A stretch of DNA of 64,000 nucleotides from Bifidobacterium reuteri DSM 23975 (GTDB taxonomy: Bacteria > Actinomycetota > Actinomycetes > Actinomycetales > Bifidobacteriaceae), in contig NZ_JGZK01000001.1 of NCBI RefSeq assembly GCF_000741695.1, positions 124,001-188,000 of the forward strand, given 5' to 3'. Below are positions 35,452 through 43,542 of this stretch, piece after piece. The notes beneath the pieces are model-generated. The model did no database searches and was not told where the DNA came from. It saw nothing but the letters and a program-made list of their open reading frames with translations. How positions within the stretch are numbered: position 1 is the first letter of the stretch; each line of letters opens with the position of its first letter. A program made the position numbers and the translations under genes.

Positions 35452-35491
35452 AAAGGCCTGTCAAGCGACTGCTATCGTTTGACAGGCCTTT
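35452..35491. terminator. bidirectional terminator between yggS and prs
   Basis: AAAGGCCTGTCAA at 35452-35464 pairs with TTGACAGGCCTTT at 35479-35491, flanked by A/T on both sides. It serves the convergent yggS and prs genes. Confidence 0.8.
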
Positions 35492-35534
35492 GTCATATCG
35501 AGTCTTATCGGTGCGCCGTGGCACCGATCGCCGA

Positions 35535-36548
35535 TTACGCGTAGATGTTGCGCGGGCGCATATCCTCGGGCAGTCCCTCGAGCAGCGTCGCCACAGAGCC
35601 TTCTTCGAATACCGAACGAATGCCGGCGGCCAGCAGCGGCGCCACGGACAGCACCGTCATGTTCGGCAGGCGCTTGGATTCGGGGATTGGCACCGTATCC
35701 ATGAACACTATTTCCTTGGCGCCGCACTTCTGCAGGCGCTCTACAGCCGGGCCGGAGAGCAGGCCGTGCGTGGCCACCAGAGTGACCGACTTTGCGCCGG
35801 ATTCGTTCAGCGTGCGTACCGCTTCGCAGATGGTGCCGGCGGTATCGACCATGTCGTCGATCACCACGCAATCGCGGTCGTGCACGTCACCGATGATGCC
35901 ATGTGCCTCGGCGTGGTTCGGTCGGGTGATGTCGCGCTGCTTATGGATGAAGGCGAGCGGCAGATTGCCGAGTTTTGCAGCCCACTGTTCGGACACCTTG
36001 ATACGGCCCGCATCCGGGGAGACGATGGTCGCATTGCTCAGGTCGATGGCGGAGCGCACATAATCGAGCAGTACCGGCATGGCGGTCAGATGGTCGACCG
36101 GGCCGTCGAAGAATCCCTGTTCCTGTGCGGCATGCAGGTCGACGGTCATGATGCGGTCGGCGCCGGCGGTGCGGAAGAGGTCGAAGATCAGGCGGGCGGT
36201 GATGGGCTCGCGGCCGCGATGCTTCTTGTCCTGGCGCGAATAGCCGAGGAATGGCGCGACCACGGTGATCGACCGGGCGGAAGCGCGTTTCAGCGCGTCG
36301 ATCATGATGAGCTGTTCCATGATCCACTTGTTGATATCGCCTGAGTGGCACTGCAGAACAAACACATCCGCGCCGCGCACCGGCTCGGAGAAGCGCACGT
36401 ACATCTCGCCGTTGGCGAAGTCGTATGCAGTGGTATCGAGAATCGTGGTGTCCAAGCATTCGGCCACCTTCTCAGCCAGCTCGGGGTAGGCGCGGCCCGT
36501 GACCAGAACGAGTCGTTTATCCGGAGTGCCTTCAAGAATCGCCGACAT
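35535..36548 (-). CDS. prs: ribose-phosphate pyrophosphokinase
   Basis: PRPP synthase makes phosphoribosyl pyrophosphate from ribose 5-phosphate and ATP for nucleotide, His and Trp synthesis. The protein has 337 residues from the ATG at 36548; the frame is open for another ~240 codons upstream, but the homology starts here. Motifs: GEMYVRFSEPVRGADVFVLQ, YSRQDKKHRGREPITAR, the DLHAAQEQGFF Mg/ATP segment and the PRPP loop VVIDDMVDTAGT. It is convergent with yggS and divergent from rpsF. Confidence 0.95.
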   Translation of the reverse strand: MSAILEGTPDKRLVLVTGRAYPELAEKVAECLDTTILDTTAYDFANGEMYVRFSEPVRGADVFVLQCHSGDINKWIMEQLIMIDALKRASARSITVVAPFLGYSRQDKKHRGREPITARLIFDLFRTAGADRIMTVDLHAAQEQGFFDGPVDHLTAMPVLLDYVRSAIDLSNATIVSPDAGRIKVSEQWAAKLGNLPLAFIHKQRDITRPNHAEAHGIIGDVHDRDCVVIDDMVDTAGTICEAVRTLNESGAKSVTLVATHGLLSGPAVERLQKCGAKEIVFMDTVPIPESKRLPNMTVLSVAPLLAAGIRSVFEEGSVATLLEGLPEDMRPRNIYA

Positions 36549-36755
36549 GCCTTCGCATCCTTTTGTCTTGTAGTGAATTTCAGCCTCATCCAGTGTACAA
36601 GCACCCCTGAGCGCGCAGGGCCGCGATGTGGCGAATGTGTTGAGAGGTTGTGCGTTGAGAGCGAATCGCCGCCTGTCTTGCCGTGGCCGTACCATGTACA
36701 AGTTGCCCGAAAGAGGTGCGTGCATGCGTGCCTTGAGGGCGCAAGCGTATACACA

Positions 36756-36796
36756 CTCCTGCCGCGGAACGTCCGCGGCCGAATAGTCCGAAGGAG
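36756..36796 (+). promoter_or_regulatory. probable S6:S18-type leader before rpsF
   Basis: CTCCT (36756-36760) can pair with AGGAG (36792-36796) of the rpsF ribosome site. Inside, GCCGCGGA (36761-36768) pairs perfectly with TCCGCGGC (36772-36779). The 3' side carries an unpaired 12-nt bulge with CCG at 36788-36790. This is the layout of the mRNA element bound by the S6:S18 complex in many bacteria and would block rpsF translation when free S6:S18 accumulates. Confidence 0.65.
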
Positions 36797-36803
36797 GTGG
36801 GTG

Positions 36804-37097
36804 ATGTCTGCGCATAAGTACGAACTGATGTTCATCGCCGATCCTGAGCTGGATGAGCGCGGTCTGAAGAAGCTGACCGAGCAGTATCTGGAGCTCATCA
36901 CCAAGGAAGGCGGTTCTTACGATGAGCCCGATTACTGGGGCCGTCGCAAGCTCGCCTATGAGATTGCCGGTAAGACCGAAGGCAACTATGTCGTCGTGAG
37001 GTACACCGCCGAGCCCGCTCTCAGCGCCGAGCTCGATCGTGTGCTGAACCTCAACGAATCCGTGGTCCGTACGAAGATCCTTCGTAAGGACGCCTGA
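36804..37097 (+). CDS. rpsF: 30S ribosomal protein S6
   Basis: S6 binds S18 in the platform of the 30S subunit. The 97-residue protein has the standard KYELMFIADPELDE start and the WGRRKLAYEIAGKTEGNYVVVRYTAEP core. The ATG at 36804 follows AAGGAGG. It heads the conserved rpsF-ssb-rpsR-rplI cluster and is preceded by the candidate S6:S18 leader. Confidence 0.96.
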   Translation: MSAHKYELMFIADPELDERGLKKLTEQYLELITKEGGSYDEPDYWGRRKLAYEIAGKTEGNYVVVRYTAEPALSAELDRVLNLNESVVRTKILRKDA

Positions 37098-37146
37098 GTT
37101 TAGCGTGTAGTCAGCTGTTCTAGCTGGTAAATCAAGAAGGCAAAGC

Positions 37147-37848
37147 ATGGCAGGCGAAACCGTTATCACCGTGGTCGGCAACCTCACCCGTGATCCTGAG
37201 CTGCGTACGATCGGCAACGGATCGACGGTGGTGAACTTCACCATCGCCGCGTCCACTCGCACGTACAACCGCAATACGAATCAGTGGGAGGATGGCGACA
37301 CGCTGTTCATGAACTGCTCGGCATGGGATGGCCGCGCTTCGTCGCTGGCCTCCAACATCGCCGGCAGCCTGTCCAAGGGCATGCGTGTGATCGCGCAGGG
37401 TCGTCTGACCCAGCGCTCATATCAGGCTCAGGATGGCAGCCAGCGTACGGTTGTCGAGTTGCGTGTCGATGAGATCGGCCCCGCGCTGTCGCGTGCCACC
37501 GCTCAGGTGACCCGTCAGACCAGCCAGGGTGGATTCCAGGGTCGTTCCGGTGGATTCCAGGGCGGTCAGGGCGCCGCGCAAGGCGGTGGCTATGGCAACC
37601 AGGGTGGTCAGGGTGCCCCGAATGGCGGGTACAACGGTGGCCAGTCCGGTTACGGACAGGGTGGCCAAAGCGGCTACAGCGGTGGCTATCAAGGTGGTGC
37701 TGGGTACACCCAGCAGCCGGCCCAGTCCGCACCTGCTTCTGCCCCTGCAGTGGATCCATGGAGCTCCGGTTCTTCGCAGTCCGGCAGCTTCTCGACGTTC
37801 GGCGCTTCCTCCGATTTCGGAGGCGACGATTCCGAGCCGGAATTCTGA
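37147..37848 (+). CDS. ssb: single-stranded DNA-binding protein
   Basis: SSB coats single-stranded DNA during replication and repair. The 233-residue protein has an N-terminal OB fold (residues 1-115: TVVGNLTRDPELRTIGNGSTVVNFTIA ... LTQRSYQAQDGSQRTVVELRVDEIG). A long Gly/Gln-rich low-complexity linker follows. The acidic tail ends DFGGDDSEPEF, the partner-binding tip. The linker is longer than in E. coli, as usual in actinobacteria. It lies between rpsF and rpsR. Confidence 0.95.
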   Translation: MAGETVITVVGNLTRDPELRTIGNGSTVVNFTIAASTRTYNRNTNQWEDGDTLFMNCSAWDGRASSLASNIAGSLSKGMRVIAQGRLTQRSYQAQDGSQRTVVELRVDEIGPALSRATAQVTRQTSQGGFQGRSGGFQGGQGAAQGGGYGNQGGQGAPNGGYNGGQSGYGQGGQSGYSGGYQGGAGYTQQPAQSAPASAPAVDPWSSGSSQSGSFSTFGASSDFGGDDSEPEF

Positions 37849-37942
37849 TTTCCGCTTCCCTGCACAACTGGACTGCCCGTGCGGATTCTGCACGACGGTC
37901 CGACAAGGTCTGACGCAGGCCGAGCATAGTCTGCGCCGCATA

Positions 37943-37963
37943 AGTACCGTTGACAACGGTACT
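37943..37963. promoter_or_regulatory. perfect hairpin/palindrome between ssb and rpsR
   Basis: AGTACCGTT pairs with AACGGTACT around GAC. It lies in the 188-bp gap between ssb and rpsR, 74 bp before rpsR. It could be a terminator or processing hairpin separating ssb from rpsR-rplI, or a protein site. Confidence 0.5.
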
Positions 37964-38036
37964 GGTGGCCATATTGCATAACTGCATAACCAGCTGAACA
38001 GCAGCAATCAAATCATAGATTTTTAAGGAGAACATC

Positions 38037-38285
38037 ATGTCCCGTAAGAGGCCGCAACCGCCGGTCAAGCCGTTCAAGAAGAAGCCGAATCCGCTGAAGG
38101 CTGCCAAGATTTCCGAGATCGATTACAAGGACGTCGCGCTGCTGCGCAAGTTCATTTCCGATCGCGGCAAGATCCGTTCCCGTCGCATCACCGGTGTGAC
38201 CGTCCAGGAGCAGCGCGAGCTCGCCAAGGCTATCAAGAACGCCCGCGAGATGGCTCTGCTGCCGTACGCCACTTCCGGTCGCTGA
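38037..38285 (+). CDS. rpsR: 30S ribosomal protein S18
   Basis: S18 pairs with S6 on the 30S platform. The 82-residue protein contains the signature [49 protein letters not shown]. There is no N-terminal Cys cluster, so it is the zinc-free form. TAAGGAGAAC precedes the ATG. rplI follows after 19 nt. Confidence 0.96.
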   Translation: MSRKRPQPPVKPFKKKPNPLKAAKISEIDYKDVALLRKFISDRGKIRSRRITGVTVQEQRELAKAIKNAREMALLPYATSGR

Positions 38286-38304
38286 GTTAGGAAGGCTTTG
38301 AACA

Positions 38305-38751
38305 ATGGCTGAAACTAAGGTTATTCTCACCAAGACCGTGGCTCACCTGGGTCACCCGGGCGACGTCGTCAGCGTGAAGGCCGGCTACGCTCGCAACTTC
38401 CTGTTCCCGCAGAAGCTGGCGTTCGCTTGGACCAAGGGCGCTGAGGCTCAGATCACCGCTATGAAGCGCGCTCGTCTGGCCAAGGCCGTCGCCACCCGTG
38501 AGGACGCTGTGGCTGCCAAGGCTGCCATCGAGGGCACTACCGTCGAGATCGCCGCCAAGGTTTCCGAGTCCGGCAAGCTGTTCGGTGGCATCTCCAACGA
38601 GGCCATCGCGATTGCTCTGTCCGACAAGGCTTCGGTGAACCCGAAGGCCATCGAGGTCGAGACCATCAAGACCACCGGCGATTTCCCCGCCAAGGTGGCC
38701 CTCCACCCGGAGATCACCGCTTCCTTCTTCGTGAAGGTCGTGGCCGAGTGA
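38305..38751 (+). CDS. rplI: 50S ribosomal protein L9
   Basis: L9 is a 148-residue two-domain protein of the large subunit. The N-terminal rRNA-binding domain shows [32 protein letters not shown] helix then leads to the C-terminal domain ending [15 protein letters not shown]. It is the last gene of the cluster, followed by a strong terminator. Confidence 0.96.
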   Translation: MAETKVILTKTVAHLGHPGDVVSVKAGYARNFLFPQKLAFAWTKGAEAQITAMKRARLAKAVATREDAVAAKAAIEGTTVEIAAKVSESGKLFGGISNEAIAIALSDKASVNPKAIEVETIKTTGDFPAKVALHPEITASFFVKVVAE

Positions 38752-38807
38752 ACCATTCCGGCGTCACGCTGGAATCTTTCAGGCTAAGAGTCTGAGCTTA
38801 AGCATCG

Positions 38808-38854
38808 AAAGCCCCGTACCTGCGCGTATCGCGCGGTGTGGGGCTTTCTTTTTT
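38808..38854 (+). terminator. Rho-independent terminator after rplI
   Basis: AAAGCCCC at 38808-38815 pairs with GGGGCTTT at 38840-38847, followed by CTTTTTT. Confidence 0.85.
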
Positions 38855-39156
38855 GGGCGGCATGCATGTAGTATGCGCCAGAATGTGACAGCAGAGGTCG
38901 ACGAGCTGCACCGACGAGCTGCACCGACGAGCTGCGTCGCATCGCCGATCTGCAGGGAACGCGCGTATATATATATGTGATGATTGTGTGAAGTCGTTGA
39001 ATTGACGGGTATGACGTGAAGTGCTCGGAATGCCTGTGGGCGTCGGACGGTATTTTCAAATCGTTGGAATTACAGGCGACACGCCGTAGGTTGCATCTGA
39101 TTAGAATCCGAGTATATTTATCACCTGTTGCAAGGAACACTTCAACATCTAACCAA
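38855..39156. other. gene-free stretch upstream of tRNA-Lys
   Basis: No gene is seen. A 13-bp tandem unit (ACGAGCTGCACCG, about 2.7 copies) lies near 38900-38936. An A+T-rich tract with TATATATATATG lies near 38970. The region just before 39157 is A+T-rich and probably holds the tRNA promoter. Confidence 0.5.
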
Positions 39157-39229
39157 GCCCCTGTAGCTCAGTTGGTTAGAGCAGCTGACTCTTAATCAGC
39201 GTGTCCAGGGTTCGAATCCTGCGGGGGCA
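39157..39229 (+). tRNA. tRNA-Lys (anticodon CTT)
   Basis: The acceptor GCCCCTG pairs with CGGGGGC, the D-arm is GCTC/GAGC, and the anticodon arm GCTGA-CTCTTAA-TCAGC gives CTT. The T-arm reads CAGGG-TTCGAAT-CCTG: the 3' side has two C where three are expected, so the molecule is one nucleotide short there (73 rather than 74). Discriminator A, no encoded CCA. A terminator follows at once. Confidence 0.9.
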
Positions 39230-39234
39230 CAGAC

Positions 39235-39265
39235 AAGCCGGAATCGAAAGATTCCGGCTTTTTTT
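39235..39265 (+). terminator. terminator of tRNA-Lys(CTT)
   Basis: AAGCCGGAATC pairs perfectly with GATTCCGGCTT, followed by a T-run. Confidence 0.88.
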
Positions 39266-39444
39266 GTTATTGCATCGTCATGGCTTTCGCCCAATGATTT
39301 CGTCAGGGGGCGATGTGTACAATCGCCTCGTTTGCTTTCGCGTCCAGCGTAAACGTGTCGGTGGATCCGCGAACGGATTTCAAATCATACCGAAGGCCGT
39401 GGGGTAGTTGTGCCTGCTTCACGGCAGAGAGAAAAGAAGAAGCA

Positions 39445-40176
39445 GTGGAATACTCCCTCTTTACCAAGTTGGCTGCCGAGTTCTTCGGCACCGCCATTCT
39501 GATGATTTTCGGCAATGGCTCTGTTGCCAATGTCGAGCTCAAGAACACCAAGGGCCACCATGCCGGTTGGCTGAATATCGCCATGGGCTATGGTTTTGGC
39601 GTGATGTTCCCGGTGCTGATGTTCGGCGCGGTGTCCGGTGCGCACATCAATCCGGCCATGACCATCGCCCAGGCCGTCAACGGCATGTTCCCATGGAATG
39701 AGGTGTTGCCGTACATCATCGCGCAGCTGCTCGGCGCCGCTCTGGGCCAGTTCATCGTCTATCTGACCTACTACCCGCACTACAAGGAGACCGAGGATGC
39801 CGATGCCATCTTCGCCACCTTCTGCACCACCGATGCGGACGACAAGAAGGTCAACTACTTCCTCAACGAGATGTTCGGTACGCTGGTGCTCGTTTTCGGC
39901 GCGCTGTGCTGCCTGATGGATCCGTGGGGCGAGAAGGATCCGGCCGCTGCGGCAATCGTCGTCGGCTTCATCGTGTGGGGTCTTGTGACCTCCATGGGCG
40001 GTCCGACCGGCCCCGGCCTGAACCCGGCCCGTGACTTGATGCCGCGAGTGTTGCATGCCATCCTGCCGATCCCGAGCAAGGGCTCTTCCCGCTGGAACGA
40101 GGCCTGGATTCCGGTGGTGGCTCCAATCGTGGGCGCAATCGTCGGCGCGTGGCTGTTCGTGGTCTTCTTCAACTGA
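39445..40176 (+). CDS. glpF: aquaglyceroporin / glycerol facilitator
   Basis: A major intrinsic protein channel with six hydrophobic segments and two half-helices. The motifs are SGAHINPAMT and GPGLNPARDL. The Asp after the second NPA-R is the usual sign of a glycerol-conducting member rather than a pure water channel. The GTG start at 39445 gives 243 residues beginning VEYSLFTKLAAEFFGTAILM and follows AGAAAAGAAGAA. The longer open frame upstream is not coding-like. It stands alone; no glycerol kinase is near. Confidence 0.9.
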   Translation: MEYSLFTKLAAEFFGTAILMIFGNGSVANVELKNTKGHHAGWLNIAMGYGFGVMFPVLMFGAVSGAHINPAMTIAQAVNGMFPWNEVLPYIIAQLLGAALGQFIVYLTYYPHYKETEDADAIFATFCTTDADDKKVNYFLNEMFGTLVLVFGALCCLMDPWGEKDPAAAAIVVGFIVWGLVTSMGGPTGPGLNPARDLMPRVLHAILPIPSKGSSRWNEAWIPVVAPIVGAIVGAWLFVVFFN

Positions 40177-40192
40177 CAGTTGTTTCGGACGG

Positions 40193-40254
40193 CTGTTGGG
40201 ACAGTTGTTCATAGTTGTTTCGGACAACTGTTGGGACAGTTGTTCATAGTTGTT
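40193..40254. repeat. tandem repeat after glpF
   Basis: A 27-bp unit starting CTGTTGGGACAGTTGTTC is present at 40193-40219 and 40228-40254, a period of 35 bp. Further partial CAGTTGTT copies lie on both sides. Confidence 0.7.
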
Positions 40255-40274
40255 CAAACGGCTGCTCACATGTA

Positions 40275-40312
40275 AGAGGGCTCCAACCCGTTCACACGGG
40301 ATGGAGCCCTCT
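40275..40312. terminator. bidirectional terminator between glpF and the copper ATPase gene
   Basis: AGAGGGCTCCA at 40275-40285 pairs with TGGAGCCCTCT at 40302-40312, with inner CCGT/ACGG pairs. It serves two convergent genes. Confidence 0.7.
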
Positions 40313-40399
40313 TGTGGTATTGAACCTCTATTGAATCCTTATTGAGCCTCTTGCGGTCTTGAGCCACTTCTTGAAGCTCTTCCGGTGCGGAAGAAGAAG

Positions 40400-43033
40400 T
40401 TACTTCTCTAGGAAGATCTGCGGGGCCTTGTCGAAGTTCTTGGCGCAGTGCTCGCCGCAGAAGTAGTAGGTTGTGCCGTCGTACTCGCGCGTGATGGCGT
40501 CGGCGTTCACCGCCACAGTCATGCCGCATACGGGATCGGTGGCGGTCTCGCCCTCGGTCGGGGCGGCGTGATGCATGTGCATGTTCATATCCATTGGATT
40601 CTCCTTGATGGTGTGTTCTGTATGGTGTGTCGGTTCGGACAAGTGTGTGAATTCGGTATGGCTGTCAATGATGATAGTGGGCTCCTGGTTGCCGGGTTTG
40701 AAGCCATTCGCAACGGAGGATGCTGTTGGCTTTGAATCGTCTGTGCTTCTATTGGCGGGATTCTCGGTAATAGAAGCCATATGAAGCCGGTTTGCGTTCA
40801 GCACCAGGCAGACGGAGCTCAAAGCCATGGCCAAGCCTGCAATCATCGGACTCAACAGCCATCCAGTGAACGGGTATAGTATGCCCGCCGCAATCGGAAT
40901 ACCGATGAGGTTGTATCCAAAAGCCCATCCCAGATTCTCGCGAATGTTGCGCATCGTGGCTTCGGAGAGATTGATGGTTTTCAGTACGCCTCTCAGGTCT
41001 CCGCTCATCAGGGTCACGTCAGCCGACTGCATGGCCACGTCTGTGCCGGTGCCGATGGCGATGCCAAGATCAGCCTGGGCCAGTGCCGGTGCGTCGTTGA
41101 TGCCATCGCCGACCATGGCGATCAGATTGGACTCCGCTTTCTTTTGAACTGTGGTGGCGCTGTTACTGGAAGTAGTTGCGCCATGATGCTCGGTTGTGGA
41201 GTGTGCGTTGTCGCGTTCCATCTGCAGCTGTTTGATCCAATGGGCTTTGCCATCAGGCTTGACCTCGCAGATCACGGTATCGATTCCGACCTCGCGTGCG
41301 ATACGGCTGGCTACGTCGGCTTTGTCGCCGGACAGCATCACCGTACGAATGCCGCGCGCGCGTAATGCCGCAATCGCTTCGGCTGAACCGTCTTTGATGG
41401 TGTCCTGCTCGTAGCTTGGCTTGTTCCAATCGGCGTCGGCATCGACTACGCCGCGTGTGATGGTGCCGGTTTTGTCGAAGACCACAGTGCCGATGCGGCG
41501 TGCCTGTTCCAAAGCTTTGGCGGACGTGACCAGAACGCCATTGGTGGCGCCCAGGCCAAGAGCCACGGTAACGGAAAGAGGCGTCGCCAAACCCAGTGCA
41601 CACGGGCAAGCGATAATGAGGACGCTGACTGCCGTAACCAGCGCATGGGCCAGCTGCGGGCTTGGCCCCACGGAGATCCAAATTGCAAACGTCCAAATCG
41701 CGATAATCATCACCGCTGGCACGAAATACCGTGCGATACGGTCTGCCATCTGCTGAACCGGAGCCTTGGTGGCCTGTGCGCGTGCAACCATCGCGGTGAT
41801 CTGCGAAAGCACGGTATCGGCACCCACCTGCGTGGCACGCATGACGCAGTCGCCTTTCATGACTACGGTGGCACCGGTAAGCAAAGCGCCGGTTGTTTTT
41901 GCGACGGGTTTGGATTCGCCGGTGATCATCGATTCGTCTACCATGACTTCGCCGGCCACGATAGTGCCGTCCGTCGGTATGCGTTCACCGTTACGTACCA
42001 CCAGCAAGTCGCCGATGGCTATTGCGTCGGAACTGATATCGGTGCTGTTCTCGGGGATGAGCCACTGGGCGGCCGCACTGTTACTGAAGTCAATGCCGTC
42101 ATGGAGCTTGTGGGCGACACGTGGACGCAGACGAATCAGCGATTGCACGGCCTTTCCGGTGCCTTCGCGGGCTTTGTTCTCCAGCAGCCGACCGAGGAGC
42201 ACCAAGGTGATGACCACTCCGACGGATTCGAAATACGGTTCACGTGACCCTTCAGGGAAGACCCACGGAGCAATGCATGTGACCAGGCTGTATACGTACG
42301 CGGCGCTGGTGCCCAAGGACACCAGCGAGTTCATGTCTGGTGAGCGATGCGCCAAGGCTGGGAAACCGACACTATGGATCGGGTGTCCGCAATAAAACAT
42401 CACTGGAGTGATCAATATGGCCTGCAGCCAAGGGTTCACCATCCAATGCGGTACCAATTCCGGGTCAGCCATATGCAACATCGTGGTGGCGAAGACGGGA
42501 ATGGTCAGTATCGCGCCCACGATGACCAGTTTGGTGAAGGACTTGATTTCGTTGCGTCGCTCCTGGGACTCGCGCTGTTCTGCGGATGCGGCGTCGTTGG
42601 GCGTGTTGGATGCCGCGGTGGACTGGAGGCTTGCGAGCGTGACGTCCGATTCGCCTTCCACGTGCAACGATCCGTGCACCATGTTCATGCCGCAGGCGAA
42701 TGGATAGTCTCCGGCAGGCAGTGCCGGAAGTTGCACGTCTGTGCGGGTGTTCCCCGGAAGCATGGCGTCAAGTCCCAGATCGCCGAACACCACATGCGAG
42801 GTGCATTCGCCGGTTTCTTGGCGGTCGAAGGTCAGGTTGATGGGCATGCCGGCTTTCATGTTCACCACAGAAGGAGAGTATCCGCCTTTGACGGTAATCG
42901 TCGCGTGCTGCTTGCCGTCGGTGACGATGCCTGTTTCACCCTGCTGCGCGGCAAAGAAAAACCGCAGGGTCGCCCAAGTTGCAGCGGCTGCAACCAGCAG
43001 GGCGGCCACCAACGCAAAAATGTTGAACCCCAT
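40400..43033 (-). CDS. copA: copper P-type ATPase fused to cupredoxin-like and YHS domains, N-domain missing
   Basis: A P1B-type copper-exporting ATPase of 877 residues. Order: N-terminal membrane segment (5-20); a cupredoxin-like domain (45-127) with possible ligands His80, Cys114, Met116 and His120; six to eight hydrophobic segments with the CPC copper motif; the TGES actuator loop; DKTGT with phosphorylated Asp520; GDGINDAPAL; a linker rich in His and Thr; and a C-terminal YHS metal-binding domain (DPVCGMTV ... FCGEHCAKNF). Only 50 residues separate Asp520 from the LSGD segment (Asp570). The nucleotide-binding domain with its HP motif normally sits there and is absent. Start at 43033 follows AGGAGG. 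Divergent from csoR. Confidence 0.88.
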   Translation of the reverse strand: MGFNIFALVAALLVAAAATWATLRFFFAAQQGETGIVTDGKQHATITVKGGYSPSVVNMKAGMPINLTFDRQETGECTSHVVFGDLGLDAMLPGNTRTDVQLPALPAGDYPFACGMNMVHGSLHVEGESDVTLASLQSTAASNTPNDAASAEQRESQERRNEIKSFTKLVIVGAILTIPVFATTMLHMADPELVPHWMVNPWLQAILITPVMFYCGHPIHSVGFPALAHRSPDMNSLVSLGTSAAYVYSLVTCIAPWVFPEGSREPYFESVGVVITLVLLGRLLENKAREGTGKAVQSLIRLRPRVAHKLHDGIDFSNSAAAQWLIPENSTDISSDAIAIGDLLVVRNGERIPTDGTIVAGEVMVDESMITGESKPVAKTTGALLTGATVVMKGDCVMRATQVGADTVLSQITAMVARAQATKAPVQQMADRIARYFVPAVMIIAIWTFAIWISVGPSPQLAHALVTAVSVLIIACPCALGLATPLSVTVALGLGATNGVLVTSAKALEQARRIGTVVFDKTGTITRGVVDADADWNKPSYEQDTIKDGSAEAIAALRARGIRTVMLSGDKADVASRIAREVGIDTVICEVKPDGKAHWIKQLQMERDNAHSTTEHHGATTSSNSATTVQKKAESNLIAMVGDGINDAPALAQADLGIAIGTGTDVAMQSADVTLMSGDLRGVLKTINLSEATMRNIRENLGWAFGYNLIGIPIAAGILYPFTGWLLSPMIAGLAMALSSVCLVLNANRLHMASITENPANRSTDDSKPTASSVANGFKPGNQEPTIIIDSHTEFTHLSEPTHHTEHTIKENPMDMNMHMHHAAPTEGETATDPVCGMTVAVNADAITREYDGTTYYFCGEHCAKNFDKAPQIFLEK

Positions 43034-43069
43034 GTTCGTTCCTCCTGCTCCTGTCTTACTCAGCTCACA

Positions 43070-43102
43070 TTGTATACCCAATACCCCTATAAGGTATATA
43101 AT
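43070..43102. promoter_or_regulatory. copA/csoR divergent promoter with CsoR-type operator
   Basis: Between the two starts lies TACCCCTATAAGGTA, a C-rich/G-rich dyad of the type bound by CsoR, overlapping a TATAAT at 43097-43102 that would drive csoR. The repeated ATACCC just upstream could be a second half-site. Confidence 0.5.
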
Positions 43103-43142
43103 CGGATGTGTTCAGCTGACGGGGAAAGAAAGGGCGGAAGAC

Positions 43143-43424
43143 ATGCGTGGGTATAGCGGTGACAAAGCAAAGATCGTGGCCCGTCTTCGCCGTGTCGAGG
43201 GACAGGTGCGCGCGATTGAGCAGATGGTGGAAGACGACAAATACTGCATTGACATCCTTACGCAAATCTCTGCGTCGAATTCCGCGCTGAAGTCTGTGGC
43301 GCTGCTGCTGCTGGACGATCATCTCAGCCATTGCGTGCGCCAGGCCTCCGTCGAAGGCGGTGTTGTGGCCGAGGAGAAAATGGCAGAGGCGTCCCAGGCC
43401 ATTGCGCGTCTTGTGAAGTCGTAG
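43143..43424 (+). CDS. csoR: copper-sensing repressor CsoR
   Basis: A 93-residue CsoR/FrmR-family repressor that leaves DNA when it binds Cu(I). The Cys-His-Cys set is intact: Cys35 (DKYCIDIL), His60 and Cys64 (DDHLSHCVRQA). KIVARLRRVEGQVRAIEQMVED is the family signature. It faces the copper ATPase gene, the standard target. The start at 43143 follows GGGCGGAAG. Confidence 0.93.
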   Translation: MRGYSGDKAKIVARLRRVEGQVRAIEQMVEDDKYCIDILTQISASNSALKSVALLLLDDHLSHCVRQASVEGGVVAEEKMAEASQAIARLVKS

Positions 43425-43542
43425 CATCGTTTCCGCTCCTTTGCCGTCGGGGTGCATGTGGTTCCTGTGGTTCCATTGTGCACGCAGATTTTTGGTAGGG
43501 AAAAAATTTTCCCTGTCTGAAAAGCGATGCAATACTGGAAGC

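Noticed and set aside
36549..37274. N-terminal extension of prs
   Set aside because: It overlaps rpsF and its leader, and Prs proteins begin near the ATG at 36548.
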